From Cordia subcordata (lineage: Eukaryota > Streptophyta > Magnoliopsida > Boraginales > Cordiaceae), in the NCBI GenBank assembly GCA_028554755.1, contig JAPTOF010000001.1, positions 42,274,501-42,338,500 on the forward strand: 64,000 nt of DNA, in the 5' to 3' direction. Below are positions 1 through 11,564 of the stretch, in pieces. Under the pieces are notes generated by a model. It was not told the origin of the DNA, did not search any database, and saw only the letters and a list, made by a program, of their open reading frames with translations. The position numbers and the translations under genes were made by a program. The stretch's first letter is position 1; every line of letters starts with the position of its first letter.

Positions 1-904
1 GATAAGAGTAAACATCTATGCAGTAATAAATTCACTAGAAATTGTATACCACCAGACTATCAGCATATGCATACACAAATATCAGCATTTAACACTTGTC
101 CTTTCCCTTTGACCAGAAGAAAAAGGATAAAGCACAGTAAACCCAATTAAAAGAAGTTTCTTACAATTGACACCACAAAATAAAAACTACCAAGAGCAAT
201 ACAGTACCATGTTATGAAAGAAATCAAAATGCGAAAACAAGATTTTCCGGGGCATCGCAAGAAAATGGGAATTCTTTATCCTTTTACTTTTTGAATTTGT
301 CTTTACTTGCATTTTTAGTTTTGTTATACAACTGAGAAAGATTAAACACTTATATGAAACTCCAACCTTATAGAGTGGTGATAGTTACAAAGATGCATAA
401 TACACGTCTTCAAACAGAACACATGTATGCGCCTGTATGTAATGTATGCACTGTAAAGTAATTGATTCCACATTGACATCAACTTTTGACTAATAAGTTT
501 AGTAACTAAGCAAAAAATAAAAGAGAACGGCAAAGAATTGATAATCAAGAATGTGAAAAATCTATACATTAAAAATCGCACATTCACAGATATATAAAGA
601 TGCATAAGATATATCCATATGTGTCCATATTGATATGTATGTATAGGCACACACAAACACAAACAAACTAAATACGTGTCCACACGCATAACTTAAAAAA
701 AGAAAAACTAAAAGAAAGACAGGAATTTAATAAAGAAAGTGAAAATCACATAAGCTATATTAAAAATGGCAAAATTGAAAGAAATGCATGAACACATACA
801 TGTACCCAAAGCAAAAACAAGAAACAAAGTAGAAGAAGCAAATGAAAAATAAAAACTGAAGAAGAAGTAGCAAAAGGCAACCATAACTACAGAGACAAAT
901 ATAC
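1..904. other. AT-rich DNA with no gene seen; presumed first intron
   Basis: The stretch is A-rich on the plus strand and has only short open frames without recognisable domains. If the exon at 905-944 is real, this is its intron on the minus strand. Confidence 0.3.
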
Positions 905-944
905 CTAATTGTTGATTAGGAATGTAACGACGCGTATCAGCCAT
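905..944 (-). CDS. Probable first coding exon of an unidentified gene leaving the left edge
   Basis: The minus strand has an ATG at 944 opening MADTRRYIPNQQL, followed after one further base by a GT donor (GTATATTTG) at 904-903. The peptide is hydrophilic and reads like a normal N-terminus. Downstream on this strand to base 1 I find no second convincing exon, so the remainder would lie outside the window after an intron of more than 900 bases. I do not recognise the protein. Upstream, a stop-free stretch reaches 992 but offers only a non-ATG start. It could also be a chance ORF beside a splice-like site. Confidence 0.35.
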
Positions 945-1009
945 TGCAGATTTCTTTCGCAAGAAAAAATTTGAAAACCCTAAAAACACCAAGAAGAAGA
1001 GCCAAATGT

Positions 1010-1309
1010 TAAAAAGAAGAACAAAGAAAACGTCACTCTTCCGATTCTGTTTTTGAGTTTGTTGCTAATTGATTAACTGCTTTGGGTTTTAGAGCATCAT
1101 GTTATTATTAATAAACATATATGTGTATGTGTATCTACATATATAATGTATATGATACATAAAATAAAGCGTGGTCTGTTGCAAAGTCAAAGCATACTTG
1201 TTCACACTCTGTGATGGGTAAACTGGTGGGAACCACGCAGAGATGTTATTGTCATTACATATAATCTATAGTATATAATATATAATAATATATATATATA
1301 TATATGTAA
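1010..1309. other. Intergenic DNA, presumed promoter of the left-edge gene
   Basis: No coding signal is visible. The stretch contains TA-rich simple sequence, including an alternating TA run at about 1286-1305 directly before the Helitron-like dimer. Confidence 0.3.
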
Positions 1310-1963
1310 TCTATACTTTGTAATAAAACAAAATAAATTGTAATTTTATGCTGCTAAGTGATGCTTTATATAATAAATTTTTCATAATTATTTATCAATT
1401 AAATATGCCTATTTTTAGGTCATCTTTTGTTTTCTATTATTTATTCAGTTCTATTCTTATATTAAATATTTTAATTTAATTAATATTATGTCCTTTCTTA
1501 ATATATTATCATTGTTTTATTAATTTCACAAATATAATTATTTAAATAATTAATTAATAAGATGCAAAAATTCTATAATTTTAATATATTCTATTACAAA
1601 TGTCGTTTCCCGTGCATCGCACAGGTTTCACACTAGTATATATAATAAAGTAAAATAAGTTATAATTTCGTGCTGACAAATGGCGCTCTATATAACAAAC
1701 TTTGCATAATTACTTATCAATTAATTAAATATGCATATTCTTAGGTCATTTTTTGTTTTCCATCATTTATTTAATTTCATTCCTCTATTAAACATTTTAA
1801 TTTAATAATATTATGCCTTTTCTTTATATATATCATTATTATTTTATTAATTGCATAGTATATAATTGTTTTAGTAATTATTTAGTAAGATGTAAAAACT
1901 CTATAGCTTTAATATATCCAATTACATATGTCATCCCCATGCATCGCATGGGTGTCACACTAG
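1310..1963 (+). mobile_element. Head-to-tail dimer of a 327-bp non-autonomous Helitron-like element
   Basis: Two diverged copies of one unit lie end to end, 1310-1636 and 1637-1963, with a period of exactly 327 bases between their terminal CTAG motifs (1633-1636 and 1960-1963). The first copy opens with TC after an A (1309), and each copy is followed by T, as expected for insertion between A and T. A short hairpin stands 7-8 bases before each CTAG: CCCGTGC-ATC-GCACAGG at 1609-1625 and CCCATGC-ATC-GCATGGG at 1936-1952. A 5' TC, a 3' hairpin and CTRR are the defining Helitron signs. There is no coding capacity, so an autonomous relative elsewhere is needed. The TC of the second copy has decayed to TA. 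Confidence 0.7.
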
Positions 1964-2676
1964 TAATCTAATACTGAAATTTTTCCCTTTTTTGCAATTT
2001 GGCTTTTGTTTGTTTGTTCTTTTTTTTTTTTTTTTAAATACTTGCCTTTAAAATGGTTCAAAAAACTAAGAGCTAGCTTGGCGATCAGTTGAGGAATTTA
2101 GTTTTGTAAAAAGGTTTTTTTTTAAAACAGACTTTTTGTCAAATGAACTTTCTGTGAAAAGGAAAAAATGTGTTTGGTTATTTTTATATAAAATAAAAAT
2201 TTTACCAAATAAGATGATATTTGGTTTTATATTTAAAGATAACGCTTAGTTGTCTAAATTATTAAAAAAGACATTTTTTTAACTAATATTATTTACTTTC
2301 TACAACATGCTATTTTATTTATAATTCTACTTGTTTAAAAAAATTCTCTAAAAGATTATAACTACCATTCAAAATATTAATAACAAAAATAAAAATATTT
2401 TAGCAAAAGTTTACCAAAGGTCACTGCAATGCATTATATCAACTCTTTTTTCTTTTTTTCAAATGCATCATGAAGCTTCAAGTTTCCTTGCAAAAAAAGT
2501 TGCATAATGAAACAAAATAGGGCTAATAAAATAGTATAGCAACCTCTAATATAATTTACCCTAAATAAAATTATCCAGACCAACAATTAGTTATACTACT
2601 CATATTATAATTCAATTAATTTGTCAAGATTGTTAGTAATTTATGGATAAGTGTATGAGTATTTCAAGATTGACTT
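1964..2676. other. AT-rich intergenic DNA, nothing recognised
   Basis: The stretch contains homopolymer T and A runs and no protein-like frame on either strand. Confidence 0.4.
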
Positions 2677-2907
2677 GGACTTGTTTGGATTGACTTTTTT
2701 TTAAAACGCTTTTTTTAACAGCTCCTAAAAAATAGTTTTTTTTGAGAAGTTGAAAATTTTGACTTCTAAAAAAAGCTGTATTTGAGCTTTTTCAGATTTT
2801 TAACTTTTTTGAAAGAGAAATCAAAAAGTTATTGCAAATTTAATATAATTTTTTTTTTAAAAAAAAGTATTTTTTTCTGAAAAAAAAAACCTAATCCAAA
2901 TAGGCCC
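2677..2907. mobile_element. Possible Tourist-like MITE
   Basis: The left end (GGACTTGTTTGGATTGAC) and the reverse complement of the right end (GGGCCTATTTGGATTAGG) form a terminal inverted repeat followed by T-rich arms. GG-C-TTTGG ends are typical of plant PIF/Harbinger-derived MITEs. Flanking trinucleotides do not match (CTT against TCA), so either the boundaries are shifted or the target duplication has decayed. Confidence 0.4.
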
Positions 2908-3005
2908 TCACACGATAGTCTAGTTAACCTAATGTAATGAGGCTATGAAGTTAAACAATTCACATCTCTTTCTTTCTTTCTTTCTTTCTTTCTTTCCTTT
3001 TTTTA

Positions 3006-3065
<60 letters not shown>

Positions 3066-3915
3066 TTAGAGTTGCCAAAACCAATCCATGCTGATGTTTT
3101 TCTTCTCGAGGTTACTTCTAAAATAGGGTAAGATTCACTATCCTCTCAAATTTATTTTTCCGTCGACTTGGGTGCCACATGCTTAAGTGGTAGTTGTTTT
3201 ACAATATTGGCACTTTTCTTAGAGGGTGTATGATCTGGTCCAGAATTCAATTTAAGATAATAGATGCGTTTGTTGTAAATGAGAAGTTTTTTATTTTTAC
3301 TGTTTCTTAATAAATTTTAGAAAAAGCTTGCCACTCGGGTTTCGGCTTTTTTGTAATTTTAAATACTTAAAAACAAAATTAAGTTTGAACAAGTTGTTTA
3401 CTATTTTATTTTTACTTTTTTATTGCTAAACTATTTTTATCCTTTGTTTTTATCCTTACCTTTTATCTTTGTAGTATTTGTGATAATCTATATACTTATA
3501 TTATACATGTCATAAATTAAATTATAATGTTCCAATAATACACTTTTGAAAAAACAAATAAATTAACTAATCTATATTTTGTTTTAATTGACATCTTGTT
3601 TTGATATTATTAATGGTAACTTTGACAATATAAATTACTTGTCAACACTACATTACTAACCAAATATGTAAATGATTATTTTAATAATTATAAAAAAAAT
3701 TTATCCAAACACATTACCAATAATCAAAAATAAAAAAAAGGTCACTTAAAATTAAAAGTACTTTAATTAAGTATCTTTTTCCTTTTCATAAACCAATCAA
3801 ATGCCCTTTTATGTACAATGTTTTTGCAATTTTTTGACATGTAATAATATCATGCATTAACATAATTTTTTTTTAATACATGCATACAAGAAATGAATAA
3901 AAGCAAAGGAATGTT
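2908..3915. other. Intergenic DNA downstream of the MATH gene
   Basis: Apart from the compound microsatellite, the DNA is AT-rich without a coding frame. The part next to 3915 should hold the 3' UTR of the minus-strand MATH gene. Confidence 0.4.
2967..3064. repeat. Compound microsatellite (TTTC)n then (TTA)n
   Basis: About seven TTTC units (2967-2996) are followed by about nineteen TTA/ATT units (about 3006-3064). Both are perfect or nearly so, which suggests high length variability. Confidence 0.9.
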
Positions 3916-4111
3916 TTAATCGGAAAGTGCGTTAGCCACCCCTAGCACTCTGATTTCTGCTTCCACAATGCAGCCGTTCTTGGTTAGTAAACCAACATTT
4001 GGGGTACTAAAATAAGCCATTGAAACAAATCTTGGCCAACCACAGAAGGGGTTCGACGCGCTAAACCAGTAAGTGGCTGCAAAAATGAAATAAAGAAATG
4101 AAAAATTAAAG

Positions 4112-4148
<37 letters not shown>

Positions 4149-4602
4149 CAACTAATAATAATTAACTTAATTTCCTCCAAAATATAACTAATATAATTAA
4201 CAAATATTGAGAAAAGCATTTACATAACTCATTGCTGTTTGATTTATATATATAATTAAAAGTACCTTTGCCAAAATAATGTTTGGCGTAAAGTTGGTCG
4301 AGCATGCGCAAAGTAAACTCAGCATGAACTTGAGATTGGGGAGGAAGGCTTGCAGGATCAGCCAAAGCCAGATACAATGATATGTAATTGCCTGCTCCAC
4401 TTCCTTTCCCTTTCGGATATATTTGTATCGTCCTGATGAATATAATGAATCAATGCATTAAGATACATAACCCCACAATTCATTACTTAATTATCATATT
4501 ATAATATATAACTAGGGTGTATCCCGTGTGATTCATGGAATAAATGATTATTTTTAATGTCTTTGTTTATAATTGTAAATAAGGTAAATATATTACTTTA
4601 TA

Positions 4603-4647
<45 letters not shown>

Positions 4648-5805
4648 CCAATAATTGGACTCAAATATCAAGTATATTTGCAGGATGGATGCATGGTTTA
4701 GTAGGTACATACCATTTGTGATCCCCAACAGTGAAGCGCATGGAGTCTACACATTCAGCAGTTAAATCGGAGAAGTCGGGTATTTTCCAAAGTTGCTTGT
4801 GGAGAATGGGTTCCTTCAACATCGATAACACCTCTCCTTTTCCAGTCAATTTTTCGAGGCAGACATACACCTCTGCCCCGAGTACACAAGTATCGTTTAC
4901 AAGATATCCATTGCAAGGATTATTGAGATCGGCCAGAGGAATGAGCTTGTCGAAGCCCCATTCAGATTTTAACCCATGGAAACGTCTTCCTTTCTCCTCC
5001 ATGTCTAATCAATTAATTATACAAATAAATTAAAAAAATAATCCCAATTTTACTCCTTTTTGTGTGTGTGTGTGTGTTTTTCATTCAGGATAAGTAGAGG
5101 TTATACGTATGTACGTACCTCTAACCACTAAATAGCAATCACGGTTCTGATCAAGCAAGAAAATCCGAAAAACTGCATGGACCTCCCATCCAGGACGAAG
5201 AGAACTAGTTTCTACCATCTTTAGGTATACAGAGATATGATCATTTATGTTTTTGCTTTTGTTTCCGTTTGGGTAAATCCCTAATTTCCTGCAAATACAC
5301 ATCAATTAATTATATGTTTTTTAGAGTTAAGATTTCAGATAAGTATATATCAAACACAGCAATAGTAGCGTACCATTTGTAGCCACCGGCTTCAAATTCA
5401 CTTGTATTATATCGCTCGATATTGTGTTTAGCTAACGACGAACATGATTGAAGTTTGACGACATAATGGGATGGTGGTATATCCGAGATTGATCTTGAAA
5501 TCCCTAAAAAAAAATATAGAGAGAGAGGAAAAAGAAAGGTAATTAGCAGAATATAATGATATATATGAAAAAGGGACATGCTACATATATATATATATAT
5601 ATACATATATATATACAGTGCTAATACAGAGATCAGAGATGTACAAACGATCATCTAATTAACACGCGTAAGTGCAATCTTAATTGTTAACATCACATAT
5701 TGGTGCTTAGTCGTTTAATTACTGGCTGTAGTTGATACACAGAAACAGGGTAGATGTGGAGATACCATCTTGATCACAAGAGCTAAGATCTGCCGCCATC
5801 ATCAT
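3916..5805 (-). CDS. Protein with two MATH (TRAF-homology) domains
   Basis: Six exons on the minus strand, 5805-5766, 5503-5374, 5288-5119, 5004-4713, 4432-4266 and 4076-3916, sum to 960 bases (319 aa). The start was taken as the first of three tandem ATGs (5805), giving [14 protein letters not shown]. The first MATH domain spans about residues 22-150 ([44 protein letters not shown]). The second, about residues 160-305, has [31 protein letters not shown] and the strand around IQIYPKGKG. Plant proteins of this kind resemble the MATH part of ubiquitin-specific proteases 12/13 and the RTM3-like proteins; MATH domains bind partner peptides. No BTB, protease or coiled-coil region follows, so it is probably an adaptor. 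The function is inferred from family only. Intron 4 carries a Helitron-like relic and a long AT microsatellite. Confidence 0.85.
4111..4148. repeat. (AT)n-(AG)n microsatellite in intron 5 of the MATH gene
   Basis: Alternating AT passes into about twelve GA units, in the intron between 4266 and 4076. Confidence 0.85.
4512..4610 (-). mobile_element. Helitron-like 3' end inside intron 4 of the MATH gene
   Basis: Read on the minus strand, the segment ends with a degenerate hairpin (CCATGAATCACACGGG), then ATACACC and CTAG followed by T. This is the same 3' end as in the dimer at 1310-1963. Interior words such as TATTATAAAGTAA also match that family. The 5' end is lost in the adjoining AT microsatellite, so the length is approximate. 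Confidence 0.5.
4609..4643. repeat. (AT)n microsatellite in intron 4 of the MATH gene
   Basis: About seventeen uninterrupted AT dinucleotides adjoin the Helitron-like relic. Confidence 0.9.
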
Positions 5806-6259
5806 ATTTGTATAGAAGCGCAGAATTAAATGGAACAAACTAGTAATGGCACATGCTTATTAGTTTAGGTCATGTACTTAAAGACATAGGGTCGGTTCGT
5901 CGGAGAAAGCTTGTGACGGGGTTCAAGAAGCTGCATAGGATCCTTTTTTTTTTGCTAGGCCTGCATAGGATCCATTGCTTAAACAAGATTATTTTGTTTT
6001 TTCATAAAATGCACGCTTAAGCAAATATATATGTACATACGTAATGACATATCTGGACTTGAAGATTGTTTGACGTATTGGGAACCTGATCGAATATAAT
6101 GTGTCTTGATTTGCGTTTAATATGCAGTTGGCGTCAAAAAGATTCTTACCAGCATTTGAAGACTTTGTTGGTCGCTTACTTGACCCCTGAGGCCAAAACA
6201 TTCGAAATTTCCAGCATCGATCCAAGACTTGCTCGTGATAATGAAATATTATTAAGCAT
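5806..6259. other. Upstream region of the MATH gene
   Basis: The first part is presumably the promoter and 5' UTR of the minus-strand MATH gene. There is a near-repeat of GCATAGGATCC at about 5932-5942 and 5962-5972. No gene is seen. Confidence 0.35.
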
Positions 6260-7130
6260 ATTAACATTCTCTTCTAGGAACTTTCTGATAGCATTTAATG
6301 GATCCTTAATAACGTGCATCTCTAACGGTAGGATTAGACCAAATTTTGCAAACAAATCGGTGTATATATCTATTTCTCTATAAATATGTGATATCCTAAA
6401 CCTTGAATGTGTAAGAATTCTCTTATATTCTTCCACCCAAAGGTGAGGAAGGTCCTATCTATTGCATAGAACCATCAATCTCTAATGTTGTTGTGCCTTG
6501 TTTGATGGTTTCCTCCATATCTTCTGTAGAGTGCTCTAGCTTCAGCTGCGTTGTTGGTAGTCAACCTGAGATTTACAACAAATCCAAAAATCAATCTACC
6601 ATATCTATCACGGAATAACTCCCCTATTGCATCACATCCTGGATTTTTCTTTAAATATCCGTCGATAAAAAGCTTTCAATGATTCCTCATGATTGTCTAT
6701 TTGACATAAGCTTGCGATGGACAATGGATGCGCTTCTCTCCATGATCTCCCATGCATCCTTAACTTCACTTACACTTCACTCGTACTTTTCTTTGTGATG
6801 CTTATCTTACTATATTTTGCCAGCACGGGATCAAGACTAAAGGCCTTCTCATTCCTCCACTTTTTCAATCCACTAAAGAGTGATAGCAAATGATACCATT
6901 GATGGTCTTGGATATTATCACTTACCCAATCACTCCAAGGTTGACACTTGAAAACTTTGTGGTTTCTATTTGGTTGGATACCAATCTATATCTCCTCTGC
7001 TAATTAAGTAAGCATTCTTCAAGTATATGCTCTTCATCTTCCAACATCGCTCCACACCCAGTACACTCTGCATTATCCACAATCCCTCATTTAGCCAAAT
7101 TAGCCCGACAGGGCAAACGTTGATGGGGCG
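6260..7130 (-). pseudogene. Remnant of a non-LTR retrotransposon (LINE ORF2, zinc-knuckle and RNase H part)
   Basis: Minus-strand translation from about 7110 gives a zf-RVT motif, ECTGCGAMLEDEEHILEEC, preceded by RANLAK and an in-frame stop. Further along (about 6620-6520) comes an RNase H fragment (ELFRDRYGRLIFGF, TTNNAAEARAL), and then ISHIYREIDIYTDLFAKFG (about 6400-6340), the usual end of the RVT_3 RNase H of plant LINEs. Stops and frameshifts separate the pieces. The reverse transcriptase part is absent, consistent with a 5'-truncated or decayed copy. Confidence 0.75.
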
Positions 7131-7650
7131 GCAATGATTTAGCCCACCTGTTTTTATAGTTTATAGAATAATAAAATAATAATGTGTTTTTTTTTTAAAT
7201 TTTATTGTTAACTAATTTTTAATAATAATTATTTTGTATGAGAGATCTACAATGTTTGAATATAATATTTAAATTAACAAAGTAATATAGAAGAGCAGAT
7301 GACATAAGACATTAATAAAAAGGACATATTTTCTTATTAATTCTTTTAAGTATAGTCGTCAGTAATAATAAAACATAAATAGATAATAATAATAATAATA
7401 ATTAATAAAGAAGCAAATGGATCAGTCAAAAGTGTGGCGAGTAAAATGACGAAAACGCCCTTGGCAGTTGGAGTAACAACCAACAACCAGTCTACCTCGC
7501 CTCTATGTGCTGGCGTCTACAAACTTGTTTCTCTTTTAGTTTTAGCGGATCCTTCCACAGACCACAAACACAACTAACTACCTACTGATCTAACTGGTGA
7601 ATACGAGGAGAAACACAAACAGAGAAAAAAAAAAAAAAAAGAAAGAAATT
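7131..7650. other. Upstream region of the methyltransferase gene
   Basis: AT-rich DNA with a short (AAT)n run near 7386-7403 leads into a less AT-rich stretch from about 7440. The latter is the likely promoter and 5' UTR, and an A-tract lies directly before the ATG. Confidence 0.35.
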
Positions 7651-10030
7651 ATGATGACGATAAGGGGAGTGAATACGACGTCGTCGTATAAACCACCATC
7701 ACCGTCCTCCACCACCACCACCCAAGCATACGGAGAGGCTTGGTACTGGGACAAAAGATACAGCGCTGCAGAAGTAGCTGACAGGCCTTTCGATTGGTAC
7801 CAGAAGTACATTTCTGTCGCCTCTCTTCTCCACCTTTACATCCCCCTCCGAAACCATCCCCTACTTGTCGTTGGTTGCGGCAATTCTGGTACTTATTTTC
7901 TTGTTTTGCAATTTGTCCTTTTTCTTTGGTTTTCTGCTTCAGATTTTGCAACTTTCCAGCTGAGATTTTGTTTTATTGTTGACGGGGGGGGGGGGGGGAA
8001 GAAAGAAAGAAAGAAAAGAAAAGAAAAGGAAACCTTACACATCTCTCTGATACTGATAATGTCATTTCCGGCCTCCAGCTTTCAGCGAAGGCTTGGTTGA
8101 TGATGGTTATGAGGATGTTGTCAACATTGATATATCTTCAGTGGTAATTGAAGCAATGCAGATCAAGTACTCCAGTCGTCCCCAGCTGAAATGTAACCAA
8201 CCAACCTTAACCATCTTCATCTTAATTAATTTGTTGCGTTTCATCTCCTATTTACATGTGTTAATTCTACATGGTTGCAAAGTTTTTATTCTATTGAGTA
8301 TTTGAATATTCACCAATACTTGGATAATCAAATTCTAGACAGGCAAACAATCTACTATAGAGCAAGGGCGTCTGGAAAACTGCGCACATTCTTTTTCCTA
8401 GTGAAATTCTTCTTCGTGCAACTGCTTAAACTTTTGTAATTGATGCTCTTTGCTTCTGAGTTATATAATTCGGTTGATGATGCCATAACTTTTGAGCAGA
8501 TATGCAGATGGATGTCAGAAATATGAGTTCCTTTGGAGCTGGATGCTTTTTTGCTGTTGTCGATAAAGGTATCCTTTCGCTGCACCCTTTATGTCTGTTG
8601 AATCTGAATGCGCTTGCTTATACATATCTTCTCTGCAACACGTTCTTCCAGGAACTCTGGATGCTATCCTGGTGAGTACATCATGTCGCCATAGACATCT
8701 TTGAGTACAAAGCTGTTTTCATATATCAAGTGCTTATCTACAGTGTGGAACAAATTCTCGGCAAAATGCTGTTATGATGCTTGAGGAGGTCTGCAGGTAC
8801 TTAAAAGAATATTGCAATAGATCTTAGTTCATATTAGTGGCTTTCGTGATACTCCGTCTTCCTATTTGATTTCTCCACAAATTGAAGCAGTTGGTGAAAA
8901 ACTTTAGGGTACTCAAGGATGAAGGAGTGTACATTCTGGTAATTACCTTTTACTCTTATCCTTGCAACCAAAGTCCTCAATTTTCTGCACCTTATATATA
9001 TATACATATATATGTTTCCAGCTTATTCCAAATGTTTCTTCAGATTACGTATGGAGCACCAATTTACCGGCTACAACTGCTGAGAGATTGTTGCTCATGG
9101 ACAATTAAACTACATGTGATAGGTTTGTCATGTTTCCAATGGATTTCAGTTTCAGAACACAAGAGACTTCTCTTCCTGTTTTCCTTTTCTCAAAAATCGT
9201 GAATAGGCAAGTAGGTTCAGGACTTTTTCTCATGCTATTCTATTTTGCTAGAAGTAAGAGTAAGATCATCTCATATTTAAATTTCTTAGTACAGTATTTG
9301 GCATCTCAATCATAGTTGAGAAAACTGCTGCTTGTATCTGACTGAAAGAAATCTAGTTTGGTTTTTCAGAAAATTAAGGTGCTATCTTTCTGATAAGCTT
9401 ATTTGAATCTGTTTTGCTCCCCTTCCCTCCAGAGGGAAGGAGAAGTCTAAAAAGTTTTTATACTAACTGGCAAAAACTAGATTTAATAAATCTGGGCAGC
9501 CTTAGATCTTTGTATCCCAAACTAAATGTAGTTGTGGCAGTAATATAAGTGGGAAAGGGAGTAATTTCTGTAGAGGTAATATAAAGGACTTTTTGATCAT
9601 GGATGGCTGAGGTCTGATGAGTTCATCATTCGTGTGCTACTTCCCACCAATTAAAGATTAGCAAATACTAATTTTCAAATGTATATGTGTCACCATCAAA
9701 GAGAAAAGCTCGAAGCAGAAAACACGGGAGCTGACATCCCCCATTCCATTAGATGATGACGGAAGCTCTGTGGAGGAAGTGTTGGGAAAGAATCCTGATG
9801 TGCATTACATTTATGTCTGTATTAAGGTCAGTACACTACGAACCCTGTGAACAAAACAATCTTTTTGCTTCTCTGAGAACTTGCTTTATACTGAAAGAGA
9901 TACATCTTTGAAATTTCATAGCATTGCCTAGCTTGCCTTTGAACTGTGTTGGCTACAACTTTGCTCTCTACTTCTTCCCTACTAATAAATTTATCCTGCA
10001 TTTCAGGATAATCTGAGGCGGCTGGCGTGA
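7651..10030 (+). CDS. METTL13-like SAM-dependent methyltransferase
   Basis: Nine exons, 7651-7888, 8079-8192, 8500-8568, 8652-8671, 8744-8796, 8908-8938, 9044-9122, 9702-9826 and 10007-10030, sum to 753 bases (250 aa). The ATG was chosen at MMTIRGVNTT because the open frame upstream has no earlier ATG. The class I methyltransferase fold is clear: YGEAWYWDKRY and PFDWYQKY near the N-terminus, SAM-binding motif I LLVVGCGNSAFSEG (about residues 72-85), acidic VNIDISSVVIEAM, MQMDVRNMSSF, then FFAVVDKGTLDAILCG and MLEEVCRVLKDEGVYILITYG. Small plant proteins of this family resemble the methyltransferase domain of human METTL13 (an eEF1A methyltransferase); the plant substrate is unknown to me. Intron 1 has a run of 15 G (7984-7998). 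Exon 8 uses an AAG acceptor with a poor pyrimidine tract, so its first codons (EKSSKQKTREL) are the least certain. Confidence 0.9.
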
Positions 10031-11564
10031 TACATGAATCAGCAGCAGCACGGTGCGGGAGGGGAGTGGATAAATTTTTAAGAACATCAACTGTCAGCAT
10101 AGGGATTCTTTTTGTTTCCTCCCTTAAGGCAGTGGTCTTTTTGTATGAGATTGGCTTATAAGTTAGAGGTTAGTTTTGATTTGGCTCAGAAATGCATATT
10201 AAGTACTGGATATCGGAATTTGGATATACCATTGGAGCATATTGTTGTAATCTTATAATCTAACCACTGTGTGTGATGTCCATGCTTTCTTTTGAAGCAA
10301 TGCATGGATTATAAATTCTCTTACAAAGCTTTGTGTTGTTTATGTATTAGCCCCTGCCAAAGTTTAGTAATAATGGTTAATATGGTCACCGGGGGAAACT
10401 AGTCTGTTACATGCGGCAATTAGTATTTGAGCACCGGGGGAATGGAAGCTTCTAAGCAAATGTTTGGTAAGTAGTTGATACGTCAAAAAGATGACAAGAG
10501 AAATTAAACTGAACCACCATCACACCACTTGCTGAATAACTCTTTTAACTACAGATTCACAGTTAAACAAGAATTTTCCATTGTCTTCCTACAAAACCTT
10601 ATCTTGCTTGCTGATGATTAGTAAAGTAAGCAAATTACGAGGACATACTCTGCGCATCAAAACCACAAGACATGAATGTTGCAGAATAGTCAATTAACCA
10701 AACCAAGAACTACTATTGCGATGCAACAATCTCCGTTACTCACAAGCTTGTATGTGTCACATATTTCAAATAAACAACAACGATCACAATCAGTTTTAAT
10801 CCACTTTAAAACATTTGATTATACGGCCTTACATATAGTACCTCCAGTAGATATCCATGGGGTTTACATATCCACGATTTAGTGGAAGCATTGAAATAAA
10901 CAGAATTCCAAATTTCATTTATTTTTAACTTGTATGCGGTCTGAAGCATGTAACCAAAAAATTTGTCTTCTGAGCAACACTTGATTTGATCATTAATCAC
11001 TTCAACTGCCCAGTGCAGAAAACCGAACACTCAACAGAAAATCAAATAAGTCAATGCTTTAAATATCGCATGAGTGTGTAACTACTGTACCCAATGAAAT
11101 AATGTAATTCTCATTTACATGCATTTTGAGCTCATCCCAACAACTAAATCTGTCAAGAGTGATAGAAAGTTTGCTGATAGGAGATATAAATTGGTCAAAT
11201 AAATTGGAAAAGAATGGAAAGATACCCCCGAAATCTTGTATATTTTATTTATACGTGAACGTGAAGTCACCCCAAAAGCATATCTTGTCTCTAATGATTG
11301 ACACTGGTTCACCATCAAGAACTTTTTATCTTTTTATCCAACTTTCTGTATCTGCTTCTCCACTTACAGCTTCACAGTTTCAGGTCTTTGACGTGCAAAA
11401 CCAGGCTGAATCATGTAGTTTATGACATGTGGTCCAAAAATAAACACAAACCAAAAAGGCTGCATCAGTTCCAGAAGAAAGAAAACTCAAAGGTATTTTA
11501 AAACTACTGAGACATTGCAGACACTTGGAAAAATTCCAAGACAAGGAACTCTTCAAGAGATCCT
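10031..11564. other. Region between convergent 3' ends
   Basis: The plus-strand methyltransferase ends at 10030 and the minus-strand kinesin at 11565, so both 3' UTRs lie here. There are only short frames without recognisable domains. Confidence 0.5.

Noticed and set aside
3006..3064. Regular repeats that could suggest a CRISPR-like array
   Set aside because: They are a trinucleotide microsatellite without spacers, in a plant genome.
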